Below, piece by piece: positions 8,118 through 16,562 of a stretch of DNA of 64,000 bases. The notes under the pieces are model-generated. The model saw only the letters and a program-made list of their open reading frames with translations, was not told the DNA's origin and searched no databases. The stretch's first letter is position 1; every line of letters begins with the position of its first letter. A program made the position numbers and the translations under genes. The stretch covers positions 32,873 through 96,872 of the forward strand of contig JADZEQ010000005.1 of NCBI GenBank assembly GCA_020850455.1, given 5' to 3'. The DNA is from Sphingomonadaceae bacterium (GTDB taxonomy: Bacteria > Pseudomonadota > Alphaproteobacteria > Sphingomonadales > Sphingomonadaceae).

Positions 8118-9050
8118 TCAGGCAAAGCTGGCATCGGCGCCAATGGGGTGGCTGCCCCCCAAAATGGCACTATCGATCCGGTTGTAGTGAAATGCGCGCG
8201 ACCCCCAATATCCCTGCAACGCCCATGCGCGCTTCATCCAGAAATGGAGGTCAACTTCATACGTATAGCCCATCGCGCCATGGACCTGGTGCGCGGTTTC
8301 GGCGGTCAATATCGCCGCATCACCTGCAGCCAGTTTGGCATGACTGACATGAATGGGGGCGCTCGCCAACCCATCGTCAAGCGCGCCTGCCGCGCGCCAT
8401 AGCACAGGGCGGGCAAATTCAATCGCAACCGCGCAATTGGCCAATTGATGCTTGATAGCCTGAAAGGCGCCAATCGGTTGGCCAAACTGCTGTCGTATTT
8501 TGGCATATTCGACTGCTTGATCGAGCATCGCTTCGGCAATGCCCACCAGCTGCGCAGCGGCCATCAGTGCGCCAAGGTTGAGGAGGTGGGGGTCATCCGA
8601 CGCACCACCACCGGCGGCCGCAAGCTGGCGCAGCGGATCAACCGATGCAATCGGTGTGTCCGCTTTCTGCACCACATAGGGGTTGATCTGGTGCGCCAAC
8701 GGCTGTGCCAATCTGCCGGCAGCATAATCGGCAATTTGCCCCGTTTCGCCTTTGGCCAAGAGGAACGGAACAGTCACAAATGCGACATCCACCAAGGGTT
8801 CGGCCAAACAAGCGCGCCCGCATTCAACGGCAATCAGGGCCGCTTCGGGCAAAGACCTGCCCAGCCCGCCATCGCATTCGGGGATGAGCAGGCCGGCCAG
8901 TCCCATGTCGACCAACCCCTGCCAGATTGCGGTGTCATAGGGGCCTTCAGCGTCAAGTCGGCGCAAAACATCCACCCCATGGGTATCGGTTAAATATTCA
9001 CGCACGCTCGATGCGAGGAGCAGACTGTCTTCGGAAAAGCGAAAGTCCAT
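8118..9050 (-). CDS. Acyl-CoA dehydrogenase, FadE32/FadE33-like short subunit
   Basis: A 310-residue acyl-CoA dehydrogenase beginning MDFRFSEDSLLLASSVREYL. Its start at 9050 overlaps the upstream dehydrogenase stop (TGATG); a longer frame would be inside that gene. Length fits mycobacterial FadE32 and FadE33 (about 318 residues). The middle domain is compressed, while KIRQQFGQPIGAFQAIKHQLAN and HQVHGAMGYTYEVDLHFWMKRAWAL mark the C-terminal domain. It probably forms a heteromeric enzyme with the 9050-10213 product and oxidises an acyl-CoA derived from the opened rings. Confidence 0.75.
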   Translation of the reverse strand: MDFRFSEDSLLLASSVREYLTDTHGVDVLRRLDAEGPYDTAIWQGLVDMGLAGLLIPECDGGLGRSLPEAALIAVECGRACLAEPLVDVAFVTVPFLLAKGETGQIADYAAGRLAQPLAHQINPYVVQKADTPIASVDPLRQLAAAGGGASDDPHLLNLGALMAAAQLVGIAEAMLDQAVEYAKIRQQFGQPIGAFQAIKHQLANCAVAIEFARPVLWRAAGALDDGLASAPIHVSHAKLAAGDAAILTAETAHQVHGAMGYTYEVDLHFWMKRAWALQGYWGSRAFHYNRIDSAILGGSHPIGADASFA

Positions 9051-10213
9051 CAGCCCGCTCCTACTCGTGGCAGACCGAGCAATCGTTCGGCGGTTATATT
9101 GCGCTGCACTTCGTTTGAGCCTGCATATATCGGCCCCGAGTGCGCAAAAATATAACCCTCCAGCCATTGGTTGACGCTGCCATCGTCAAAATGTTTGAGT
9201 TCCGCATAGGCACCCAGAATCTGCATCGCGGTGCGGTGCATGTCGCGGTCAAGCTCAGACCAGAAAATCTTGTTGAGACTGGCTTCTGCGCCGATCTTCC
9301 CGCCCGCCATGATTTTGGCGGCCACCATATATGTGTTGTAGGTATAGGCTTGCGCGCGCATCCATGCGTTAACCACCGCCTCGCGTGCGGCAGGAGACGT
9401 TTTGTCCGCGTTGGCGCGGTAAAGCTCCACCAACCGTTTGGCGGTCGCCTGAAAGCGGCCGGGTGATCGCAGCATCAGCCCGCGTTCAAAACCTGCCGTC
9501 GCCATCGCAACATTCCAGCCTTGGCCTTCGCCAGCCAGGCAATTTTCGACCGGAACGCGTACATCGTCGAAAAATAGTTCAGCAAAGCCAGTTTCACCGT
9601 GGAGTTGGCGGATCGGTCGGCGGGTGATGCCGGGTGTGTTGAGGTCAAACAATATGAAGGTTAGCCCCTTGTGGCGGCTGCTGGCGGGGTCGGTGCGAAA
9701 AATGCCAAAACCCCAATCGGCAAAGGCGGCGCGACTGCTCCATGTCTTTTGGCCATTTATGACATAGTGGTCGCCGTCGCGGATCGCGGTCGACCGAATG
9801 GCCGCCATATCGCTGCCTGCACCGGGTTCGGACCAGGCTTGCGCCCAAATGACGTCGCCCGCGGCCATGGGGGGCAGAAAGCGCGCCTTTTGTTCGTCGC
9901 TGCCAAATTCCATGATGGTCGGGCCAAGCAAAAATATGCCATTTTGATTGGCGCGGTTGGGACCGCCAGCCGCAAAATATTCCTCTTCAAATATCAGCCA
10001 TTGGATAAGGTCGAGCGCACGGCCACCATATTCCCTGGGCCATGTAACCATCCCCCAATTGCCGCTGGCGAGCGCTTTTTCCCACACGACATGCTGGTCG
10101 AAACCTTCCCGACATTCGAGGGTGACGAGCGGTTTCTTGGGCACATGGCGCGCCATCCATGCGCGGACTTCGGCGCGGAAAGCCTCTTGTTCGGGGGTGA
10201 ATTGGAACTGCAT
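9050..10213 (-). CDS. Acyl-CoA dehydrogenase, FadE31-like
   Basis: A 387-residue acyl-CoA dehydrogenase with WSEPGAGSDMAAI, NGQKTWSSRAAFADWG, AMATAGFERG and IYAGSNEVQRNITAERLLGLPR. The Glu of the YEGT motif is replaced by Ala, so the catalytic base must lie elsewhere or on the partner. Position and size match FadE31 beside FadE32 in the mycobacterial ring C/D set. It overlaps echA20 (TGATG) upstream and the short dehydrogenase downstream. The assignment as FadE31 rests on pairing and context more than on unique motifs. Confidence 0.75.
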   Translation of the reverse strand: MQFQFTPEQEAFRAEVRAWMARHVPKKPLVTLECREGFDQHVVWEKALASGNWGMVTWPREYGGRALDLIQWLIFEEEYFAAGGPNRANQNGIFLLGPTIMEFGSDEQKARFLPPMAAGDVIWAQAWSEPGAGSDMAAIRSTAIRDGDHYVINGQKTWSSRAAFADWGFGIFRTDPASSRHKGLTFILFDLNTPGITRRPIRQLHGETGFAELFFDDVRVPVENCLAGEGQGWNVAMATAGFERGLMLRSPGRFQATAKRLVELYRANADKTSPAAREAVVNAWMRAQAYTYNTYMVAAKIMAGGKIGAEASLNKIFWSELDRDMHRTAMQILGAYAELKHFDDGSVNQWLEGYIFAHSGPIYAGSNEVQRNITAERLLGLPRVGAG

Positions 10214-10962
10214 CAGAATTTCGCTGCCTTGCCGGTTTCGACAAAGGCGTCGCGACTTTTCTGGCTGTCTTCGTGCATATACATTTCGAGTGTGAAGCCC
10301 TGCTCCCAGCGATAACCGCGGTCAACGTCGCGCGGCTCAAGACCGTTGAGCGCTTCCTTTGCAATCACCAGCGCTTTGCGTGACTTGCCCGCCATAACCG
10401 CGCAAAAGGAGCGTGCTTCATCGACCAGCGCATCGGGAGGGACGATTTTTTCGACCGCACCGAGGCGATAAGCCTCCGCCGCCGGGATATTGCCGCCGGT
10501 GAAGAAGGCGGCGCGAACCTTGTGCAACGGCAACATGCGCGACAGGTGGGATGCGCCGCCCATCGCGCCGCGATCCACTTCGGGGAGGGAGAAATAAGCA
10601 TCATCGGCGGCAATGATGACATCGCTCGCCCCACAAATGCCAATGCCGCCGCCAATGACGAACTTATGCACAGCACTGACCACGGGCACTTCGGCATCGC
10701 GTACCGCCTTGAAGGTCAGATAATTGCCCCGGTTGAGGATGGTAATGCGTTCGGGGTGAGCCTGCATCTCTTTTATGTCGACACCGCCGCAGAAACCGCG
10801 TCCTTCAGCGCGGATCAGGATGCAATGAACATCCGGATTCTTGCCCGCTGCGGTAATGATATCAGGGATCGATAGCCATGTTTCGCTGTCGAATGCATTG
10901 ACCGGCGGCACGTCAAAGACGATTTCGGCAATCCGGTCGCGGATGGTGCAGTGGATGGACAT
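10213..10962 (-). CDS. echA20: EchA20, ring D-opening crotonase
   Basis: A 249-residue crotonase-fold protein. DVPPVNAFDSETW, RAEGRGFCGGVDIKEMQ, GGGIGICGASDVI, LPEVDRGAMGGASHLSRMLP and YRWEQGFTLEMYMHEDSQKSRDAF align with remembered M. tuberculosis EchA20 (Rv3550), including the distinctive GVDIKEMQ and EQGFTLE segments. EchA20 hydrolytically opens ring D of HIEC-CoA to give COCHEA-CoA, the substrate of IpdAB. Its ATG at 10962 overlaps the ipdC stop (TAATG). The order ipdA, ipdB, crotonase, ipdC, echA20 places the consecutive enzymes next to one another. Confidence 0.9.
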   Translation of the reverse strand: MSIHCTIRDRIAEIVFDVPPVNAFDSETWLSIPDIITAAGKNPDVHCILIRAEGRGFCGGVDIKEMQAHPERITILNRGNYLTFKAVRDAEVPVVSAVHKFVIGGGIGICGASDVIIAADDAYFSLPEVDRGAMGGASHLSRMLPLHKVRAAFFTGGNIPAAEAYRLGAVEKIVPPDALVDEARSFCAVMAGKSRKALVIAKEALNGLEPRDVDRGYRWEQGFTLEMYMHEDSQKSRDAFVETGKAAKF

Positions 10963-12041
10963 TATCCCTCCTTTTTAAGTTTTAGTGCGCCAAGCGCGTC
11001 GATACGCGCCGTAGCTTCGGCCATGATGGCGGCGATCAGACCGGCAACGTCCGGCAAATCTTTGAGCCGGGCACTCACCAGACCGGTCGCCATCAGGCCG
11101 CCGTCACCGTCGCCGTCGACCACCGCACGTTGGATGAGCATCGGTGCGGCGGCGGCCAGCATCGCTTGCGGTAAGCTGAGGTCGCCGTGGCTTGTCATCG
11201 ACCGTGCGGCGGACAACATATCACCCCAAGAGGCACCCGTTGCGCGCTTCATCGCCAAGCCCGCTTCCATCGCGCGTGCCCACATGGCGATCTTCCCCGA
11301 TGCCTCAATACGCGCCAATGCTTGGTTCAAAATCATCCGCTGCGGTAGACCATCAACCTTGGTGGTGACCAAAATGTCGCCCGCACCCGCACGAACATAG
11401 CGCTGTTTGATATCGGCGGGCACCGGACTGTCGCTGGTCATCAAAAAACGCGTGCCCATCGCAATACCGCAGGCACCATAGGATAGGGCAGCAGCAAGCC
11501 CCCGCCCGTCGGAAAAGCCGCCTGCCGCCACAACCGGAATGTCGAGGGCGTCGATCACTTGTGGGAGCAATATGGTGGTGGCGACGCTGCCGGTATGCCC
11601 ACCGCCTTCGCCGCCCTGCACGGTCACCATGTCGCAGCCAAGCGCCGCCATTTTTTCAGCATGTTTAAGCGCGCCGATGGTTGGGATGCATTTGATGCCG
11701 GCATCCTTGAATACCCCGATCATCCGCGCATCTGGGCCGCGCCCGAAACTTACCGCGCCAACGCGATCCTTATTGGCAAGGATAGTGGCGACAATATCCT
11801 TCGCACCGGGCTGAAAACTGTGGAAGTTCACACCAAAACGCGCAGGCGTGAGGTCGCGCAGCCGCGCAATTTCGTCGGCCAATTGGGCGGGAGTCATCAC
11901 CGCGCCCGCAAGAAAGCCAAATCCGCCCGCATTGCTGGTCGCCGCAACCAGATGTGCGTCTGCAATCCAGCCCATCGCGGTCTGGATGATCGGATGGCGA
12001 CAGCCGAGTGCCTGTGTCAACGGGGTGGAAAGGTCAACCAT
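10962..12041 (-). CDS. ipdC: IpdC, flavin-dependent dehydrogenase of steroid C/D-ring degradation
   Basis: A 359-residue protein of the nitronate monooxygenase/2-nitropropane dioxygenase fold: GCRHPIIQTAMGWIA at the N-terminus, SNAGGFGFLAG, VTVQGGEGGGHTG and AAGGFSDGRGLAAAL for FMN binding. In mycobacteria IpdC (Rv3553) introduces a double bond into the 5-hydroxy-octahydroindene-carboxyl-CoA intermediate. The ATG at 12041 overlaps the preceding crotonase stop (TGATG); a TTG three bases upstream is in frame but less likely. Context beside ipdAB and echA20 separates it from ordinary nitronate monooxygenases. Confidence 0.85.
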   Translation of the reverse strand: MVDLSTPLTQALGCRHPIIQTAMGWIADAHLVAATSNAGGFGFLAGAVMTPAQLADEIARLRDLTPARFGVNFHSFQPGAKDIVATILANKDRVGAVSFGRGPDARMIGVFKDAGIKCIPTIGALKHAEKMAALGCDMVTVQGGEGGGHTGSVATTILLPQVIDALDIPVVAAGGFSDGRGLAAALSYGACGIAMGTRFLMTSDSPVPADIKQRYVRAGAGDILVTTKVDGLPQRMILNQALARIEASGKIAMWARAMEAGLAMKRATGASWGDMLSAARSMTSHGDLSLPQAMLAAAAPMLIQRAVVDGDGDGGLMATGLVSARLKDLPDVAGLIAAIMAEATARIDALGALKLKKEG

Positions 12042-12931
12042 CAACCCGCCTTCTTGTTTTCCGCTGCCGCGCTCTTGCCGCTGACACCAGCAATGCTGTC
12101 GCCTTTGACCAAATCATTCTGCGCATGGGCGAAATGGTGCATGTGGAACACCGCATCCATGGCCGCACGCTTGCCGCGCAGTTCCTCTACATGATTTACC
12201 GCCTGCTTGGTCAGCCAATTGCCGAGCCGATCCTGCTTGGCGAGTTTTGCGGCCATTGCCGCCACCGTTTCGCGCAGCGCATCGCGCGCAACCACCCGGT
12301 TGACCATGCCAAATTGCGCGGCGCGTTCGGCAGACATGCGTTCGCCAAGCAACAGAAATTCCTTGGCGATACGCGGCGGCAATTCATAGGCGTGGGCGAA
12401 ATATTCCACGCCCGGTATTCCCATTAGCGGGTTTACCGGATCCTGAAAAAACGCATCGTCGCTCGCCACGATTAGGTCACATACCCAAGCGAGCATCAAC
12501 CCGCCCGCAATGCACGCACCCTGCACCATGGCGATGGTCGGTTTGGGAATGTCGCGCCAGCGGCGGCACATGCCCAGATATTGTTCCTGTTCGCGGGTAT
12601 AGAGGAGTTCAGCCGCCGGCTTATTGGTGTGCGGCGCGAACATCAGTCGTTTGTCAAATTCATGGTGCAGGTCGCGCCCCGGCGTGCCAATGTCGTGACC
12701 AGCCGAAAAATGCTTACCATTGCCGCCCAGCACAATCGCGCCAACGCCGTCGTCATTGACCGCGCGTTGGAACGCATCGTCGAGCGCATAGGTCATCTGT
12801 CCATTTTGCGCATTGTTGAACGCTGGCCTGTCCATCATCAACCAAGCGACACCGTCTTCGACCCGATATTCGATGGGTGCATCGGTTTCATATTGGATGT
12901 CGGTGCTTTTTGGGGGCACAAGGCTGGACAT
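12041..12931 (-). CDS. Enoyl-CoA hydratase/isomerase family protein of steroid degradation
   Basis: A 296-residue crotonase, longer than EchA20 by an extended C-terminus (HMHHFAHAQNDLVKGDSIAGV) and a middle insertion rich in His and Arg. It has GNGKHFSAGHDIG for the first oxyanion-hole segment and GACIAGGLMLAWVCDLIVASDDAFFQDPV for the second. It could be the hydratase acting on the unsaturated propionyl chain made by FadE30; Comamonas has a comparable gene (ScdN or ScdD type) in its C/D-ring region. The exact step is not provable here. It starts 11 bases after the ipdB stop and overlaps ipdC. Confidence 0.75.
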   Translation of the reverse strand: MSSLVPPKSTDIQYETDAPIEYRVEDGVAWLMMDRPAFNNAQNGQMTYALDDAFQRAVNDDGVGAIVLGGNGKHFSAGHDIGTPGRDLHHEFDKRLMFAPHTNKPAAELLYTREQEQYLGMCRRWRDIPKPTIAMVQGACIAGGLMLAWVCDLIVASDDAFFQDPVNPLMGIPGVEYFAHAYELPPRIAKEFLLLGERMSAERAAQFGMVNRVVARDALRETVAAMAAKLAKQDRLGNWLTKQAVNHVEELRGKRAAMDAVFHMHHFAHAQNDLVKGDSIAGVSGKSAAAENKKAG

Positions 12932-12942
12932 GATATTTGCTC

Positions 12943-13728
12943 CTAAGCCGCCGCGCGTGCAGGCGGATTGTCCCTAAAGATGGTGGCGCGAATATTATGC
13001 GGGTCGAGTTCGGCGATGATCGCCAATTGTGCATCGTCGGGCATTGGCGTTTCACCGCCAACCGCGTCGATCAAATCAAAGCCGGTTGCCGCTACGACGG
13101 CGGCGAAATCGACGCCGGGGTGTAGCGATATGACCTGTATCGCATGATCTGGCCCGCCAAAGTCCATAACGCATAAATTGGTGACAATGCGCCGCAGGTC
13201 GACGCCGCTGAAATTGCCCCCGGCAATGCGTTTGGCGGGATTGTAGCCGACGCCAGAAACCATATCGACTTCGCCCGGCACAAAGGTGCGTGGACTATGT
13301 GCCGGGAAAAAGAAGCTGTTGGGATGGTAGATTGTATTTCCCGGAAAGCCGCGGACACCCAGCATCTGCGTTTTGGGCTGCGCATGGCTGCCACCCAAAT
13401 AGGAGAGGTTGATCTGGCCAAAACGGTCAATTTGCGTGGGTGTGACCATTGCGTGCCGCCGCCCAGTCCAGACCGCACTGTCAAAAAAACGCGAAAAGGG
13501 CAGGTGGCCTGCGGCAGTGCGCCCATCATAGGGGCGTGGGCCCAGCGGTACCGGATTTTCCACCAAATAGGCTTCGCCGTCGGTCATCAATAGTTCGGGG
13601 CTATGCGTCCGCTTGGCCAAACCGGCGGCGAGGCGCGGGACAGGGCCGACGCCCGTCGCCACAACTTCACCATTGCCGCGAAACGCTTCGCTGCACGCCA
13701 CGATGCAGAGTTCGACAAGACTTGCCAT
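12943..13728 (-). CDS. ipdB: IpdB, beta subunit of the ring C-opening COCHEA-CoA hydrolase
   Basis: A 261-residue CoA-transferase-fold protein starting MASLVELCIVACSEAFRGNG. The start at 13728 overlaps the ipdA stop (TGATG); the longer open frame upstream lies within ipdA and is rejected. GVGPVPRLAAGLAKRTHSPELLMTDGEAYLV, FFDSAVWTGRRHAMVTPTQIDRFGQINLSYLG and FVPGEVDMVSGVGYNP fit IpdB rather than a true CoA transferase. With IpdA it hydrolyses the ring C of COCHEA-CoA, producing a linear dioxo-acid CoA for beta-oxidation. Confidence 0.9.
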   Translation of the reverse strand: MASLVELCIVACSEAFRGNGEVVATGVGPVPRLAAGLAKRTHSPELLMTDGEAYLVENPVPLGPRPYDGRTAAGHLPFSRFFDSAVWTGRRHAMVTPTQIDRFGQINLSYLGGSHAQPKTQMLGVRGFPGNTIYHPNSFFFPAHSPRTFVPGEVDMVSGVGYNPAKRIAGGNFSGVDLRRIVTNLCVMDFGGPDHAIQVISLHPGVDFAAVVAATGFDLIDAVGGETPMPDDAQLAIIAELDPHNIRATIFRDNPPARAAA

Positions 13729-14627
13729 CAGTAAACCGCCAGCGGGACGTTCATCACCGCTTCCTTTCCGCCAACAGATTGTAGGTAGGCTGCTTCGTCC
13801 GTTCCGACGAATTGATCGGCAACAGCGGACCAGTCGCCTGTATCCTTTGCCGCATCGGCATAGGCCTTGAACGCTCGCATGTCGGGGCCGTGGAGCGGCG
13901 GCATGGAGGATGGGTGCGCCCCGCCGGGAATGTGCGCGACGCCGCTGATGAAGCAGCGTTCGATGATATTGGCGTGTGCGGCACCGATGCCGCTTACGCC
14001 ATCCTCTATCCGCTCGACCAATTCTTCGCAGGAGACGAAGCATTGGTCGGCTGCTTTGGCGAACCATTCATCATAGTAAAAATCAGCGCCGAATAATTGG
14101 ACGTTGCCGCGCCAGTCGCTCTCGTTGACGTGGAGCAGCGCGACATCAAGTTTGAGCGCCGGCATGGCAATCAACACTTCGCTGTCGTCATAGGGGGATG
14201 TTACGGTTTTCAGCCCCCCAAGCGCTGCCAAATCAGTGCCAAGCCCTACCCGTGTCGGCAAAAAGGGTAAGCCAAAGGCTGCCGCCTTCAGCCCCCATTG
14301 GAGCATCCCTTCATCGAGTTCGAGTACGTCGATCGCGCCACTTTCGCGCGCTTTGCGGAACCAGGGCTCAAGCGGAATGGCGTCGAGCGAGACAAAGGCA
14401 AAGATCAGTTTTTTGACCTTGCCTGCCGCGCACAACATGCCAACATCCGCGCCACCATAAGCAACGATCGTCAGATCCTTGAGCGGGGAGCGCAATATTT
14501 CGCGCACCAATGCCATCGGCTTGCGGCGCGGCCCCCAGCCGCCGATGCCAATCGTCATCCCGTCGCGCAGATTGGCAACGATGGCGCGTGCATCCATGCG
14601 TTTGTCGGGGCGGGTTGGCGCGGTCAT
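13728..14627 (-). CDS. ipdA: IpdA, alpha subunit of the ring C-opening COCHEA-CoA hydrolase
   Basis: A 299-residue class I CoA-transferase-like subunit. DGMTIGIGGWGPRRKPMALVREI, KLIFAFVSLDAIPLEPWFRKARESG, ELDEGMLQWGLKAAAFGLPFLPTRVGLGTDL and LLHVNESDWRGNVQLFGADFYYDEWFAKAA closely follow remembered mycobacterial IpdA. IpdAB is known to act as a hydrolase, not a transferase. The ATG at 14627 overlaps the hsaC stop by ATGA, and the downstream ipdB start overlaps this stop. Tight coupling should produce the two subunits in equal amounts. Confidence 0.9.
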   Translation of the reverse strand: MTAPTRPDKRMDARAIVANLRDGMTIGIGGWGPRRKPMALVREILRSPLKDLTIVAYGGADVGMLCAAGKVKKLIFAFVSLDAIPLEPWFRKARESGAIDVLELDEGMLQWGLKAAAFGLPFLPTRVGLGTDLAALGGLKTVTSPYDDSEVLIAMPALKLDVALLHVNESDWRGNVQLFGADFYYDEWFAKAADQCFVSCEELVERIEDGVSGIGAAHANIIERCFISGVAHIPGGAHPSSMPPLHGPDMRAFKAYADAAKDTGDWSAVADQFVGTDEAAYLQSVGGKEAVMNVPLAVY

Positions 14628-15571
14628 TGCGCAGCCTCCGCCGCTGCAGCCTTCTGCCATGCCCATTCATGGCCCCAAATACTGATACCCTTGTGCTGGG
14701 TTACCTGCCAATGCGCCGGGTCGATTACCAGACTATCGTGTCCGATTTCGAGGTCGAACCCGCTGGGAGTCTGCACGTAAAACCCGACCGTTTCGTCATT
14801 ATGGTGCCGTCCGATGGTTGCCGATTCGGCATAACCCAGCGCCTTCATTCGGTCGTGCGCTTTGCCGACTTCATCGAGACTGGGATACTCGAGCATAATA
14901 TGCACCGCGCCGGATGGCGGCACCGGCCCCTCTGCAAAGGCGAGGCTGTGATGACGCCCATTGTTGGCGTGGAGGAATGCGAAATGCATCGGCGGCCCTT
15001 CGGGGCCGAAAAGATGAAATACCGGCATATCGGTTTCGCGAAAGCCGACAACGTCCCGGTAAAATGCCAATGTTTCGGCAAAATTGGGCGCGGAAAAAAC
15101 CGCATGGCCCATGCCCATATCACCAGTGATGAAATGGGATATGCCTTTAGGGGACGTAAATGGGGTCGATGCGGTAAATTCGTCTGCGCTGCCGACGAAA
15201 AACTCTAACCCATTGCCTGCCGGATCGCTGGTGGCAAAGCCGGCGGCCGCGCAGCGCGAGGTTGCCGTTGCCGCATCAAACCAGTCGACCGGCCGACCTG
15301 CTGTCGTAACGGCGGCAGCCAGCGCGTCGAGCGCGGCATGGTCCGCCATTGCATAGCCCGCCGCCTTGAACCATTCGCGTGCCCCTGTTTCAATGCGGAA
15401 GCGAAACTGCCGGTCGTCGATCCGATATTGCGCCGCGCCATCGGGGGCATCCGCACCGCGCATCACCCCTGCGACATCGCAAAGAAATCCCTGCCATTTT
15501 TCGGCATCTGTTGTTTCAACGACAACATAGCCCAGCGCCTCGACGCCCACTCCCTTGCCCACGTCCGTCAA
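14624..15571 (-). CDS. hsaC: HsaC/TesB, type I extradiol dioxygenase of ring A cleavage
   Basis: A 315-residue two-module VOC dioxygenase. Fe(II) ligands are His156 (GMGHAVF), His207 or His208 (GRHHSLAF) and Glu275 (GFDLEIGHD); Tyr265 (GFYVQTPSG) and the His256/257 pair are where the active-site acid/base residues of BphC-type enzymes occur. HsaC cleaves the catechol ring of 3,4-DHSA (ring A of the 9,10-seco steroid). The chosen TTG start at 15571 overlaps the SDR stop as TTGA; a GTG at 15562 is the alternative. It lies on the leftward operon, apart from hsaA and hsaD, which are transcribed rightward. Confidence 0.88.
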   Translation of the reverse strand: MTDVGKGVGVEALGYVVVETTDAEKWQGFLCDVAGVMRGADAPDGAAQYRIDDRQFRFRIETGAREWFKAAGYAMADHAALDALAAAVTTAGRPVDWFDAATATSRCAAAGFATSDPAGNGLEFFVGSADEFTASTPFTSPKGISHFITGDMGMGHAVFSAPNFAETLAFYRDVVGFRETDMPVFHLFGPEGPPMHFAFLHANNGRHHSLAFAEGPVPPSGAVHIMLEYPSLDEVGKAHDRMKALGYAESATIGRHHNDETVGFYVQTPSGFDLEIGHDSLVIDPAHWQVTQHKGISIWGHEWAWQKAAAAEAAQ

Positions 15572-16335
15572 CCTTCCTTGATGAGATCCAGAAACAGTGG
15601 GCGTTCGCCCCCGCCATCAACATTGAGCCACGCGCCTGAGACATAGTCCGACGCATCGCTGGCGAGGTAGAGGGCTGCGCGCGCCACATCGGCCCCCGAG
15701 GCCATCCGGCCAAGTGGCAGCGATGCCGCCACCCGCGCTTGCGCTTCTGCATCGCCATAGGTCGCCGCGCTGTCTTCCGTCTCCGCCAAGCCGACGATGA
15801 TTGCGTTGACGCGGATATTGTCCGCTCCCCATTCCTGCGCGAGGCTCCTTGTTAGGCTGAGCAGTCCAGCCTTGGCCGCGCCATAAATGGCAGTGCCGGG
15901 GGACGGACGGATGCCTGAAACACTGGCGATGTTGATGATCGCGCCGCCGCCCGCCGCGACCAAATGTGGGTGCACCGCCCGCGCGCAATAATAAGGCGCC
16001 AATAAATTTAGCTTGGCGACCGAATCGGCAAAGCGCGAACTGGCGCTCGCGGCCGCGCTTGGAGGTGACCCACCCGCATTATTGACCAAAATGTCGATCC
16101 GCCCATAGCGCGTAGCAACATCGGTGATGAAACCATCAACCGCGTCAGCGTCGCGCACGTCGAGCTGGGCAAATGCAACGCCATCGGGCAGGTCGGCTGG
16201 GGCATTGCGCCCGCAGGTAACAACGCGCGCACCCGCCCCCGCCAGCGCAGCGCAAATGGCGCGCCCCAGCCCCCGGCTGCCGCCGGTGACCACCGCGACC
16301 CTGTCGCCCAACGCTCCGCTGCGGCGTTGTGTCAA
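15568..16335 (-). CDS. Short-chain dehydrogenase/reductase, first gene of the leftward steroid operon
   Basis: A classical SDR: VVTGGSRGLGRA, ILVNNAGGSPPS and a YGAAKAGLLSLTRSLAQEW catalytic segment, ending in LASDASDYVSGAWLNVDGGGERP. I choose a TTG start at 16335 (TTG ACA CAA) because GGAGGAG sits 6 bases upstream; a GTG at 16350 and an ATG at 16449 are in frame, but the longer versions consume the control region. This gives 255 residues, usual for the family. It resembles Rv3549c-type SDRs in mycobacterial steroid clusters. It may act on a steroid hydroxyl or hydroxyacyl-CoA; substrate unknown. Confidence 0.72.
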   Translation of the reverse strand: MTQRRSGALGDRVAVVTGGSRGLGRAICAALAGAGARVVTCGRNAPADLPDGVAFAQLDVRDADAVDGFITDVATRYGRIDILVNNAGGSPPSAAASASSRFADSVAKLNLLAPYYCARAVHPHLVAAGGGAIINIASVSGIRPSPGTAIYGAAKAGLLSLTRSLAQEWGADNIRVNAIIVGLAETEDSAATYGDAEAQARVAASLPLGRMASGADVARAALYLASDASDYVSGAWLNVDGGGERPLFLDLIKEG

Positions 16336-16562
16336 AACCCTCTCCTCCACTGATCGCCTATCCCGTCGATGACCCATGTGCGCTGACACATGATTCAGTT
16401 GATGAACGGCGCTGAAATCTGACTTATCGGAAAGCAAAACGATTTTCAATTGACGATTTGCGTATTTTAGGACAAAAAAAATTACGCAATAGCCGGGCGT
16501 GACGAATCACGCCCATCGATCCGGAGTCGGAACCGGCAAAAGCTGTGTGGGGAGAAAAGATA
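16336..16562. promoter_or_regulatory. Divergent control region between the two steroid operons
   Basis: This 227-bp gap must contain the promoters for both operons. Visible inverted repeats are CATGTG-n6-CACATG at 16375-16392, TTGCGTA-n18-TACGCAA at 16458-16489 and GGGCGTGA-n4-TCACGCCC at 16495-16514 (8-bp perfect arms). The last lies 48 bases before the hsaA start. Three GANTC sites are present (16392, 16504, 16524). TTGACG at 16450 could be a -35 box, but no convincing -10 follows. GGGGAG precedes the hsaA ATG. No KstR-type consensus can be asserted from sequence alone. Confidence 0.6.

Noticed and set aside
7539..8402. 287-residue open frame on the plus strand
   Set aside because: Antisense to fadA6 and a dehydrogenase; no recognisable domain.
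13729..14067. Upstream extension of ipdB
   Set aside because: Lies wholly within ipdA in another frame; the TGATG overlap at 13728 is the better start.
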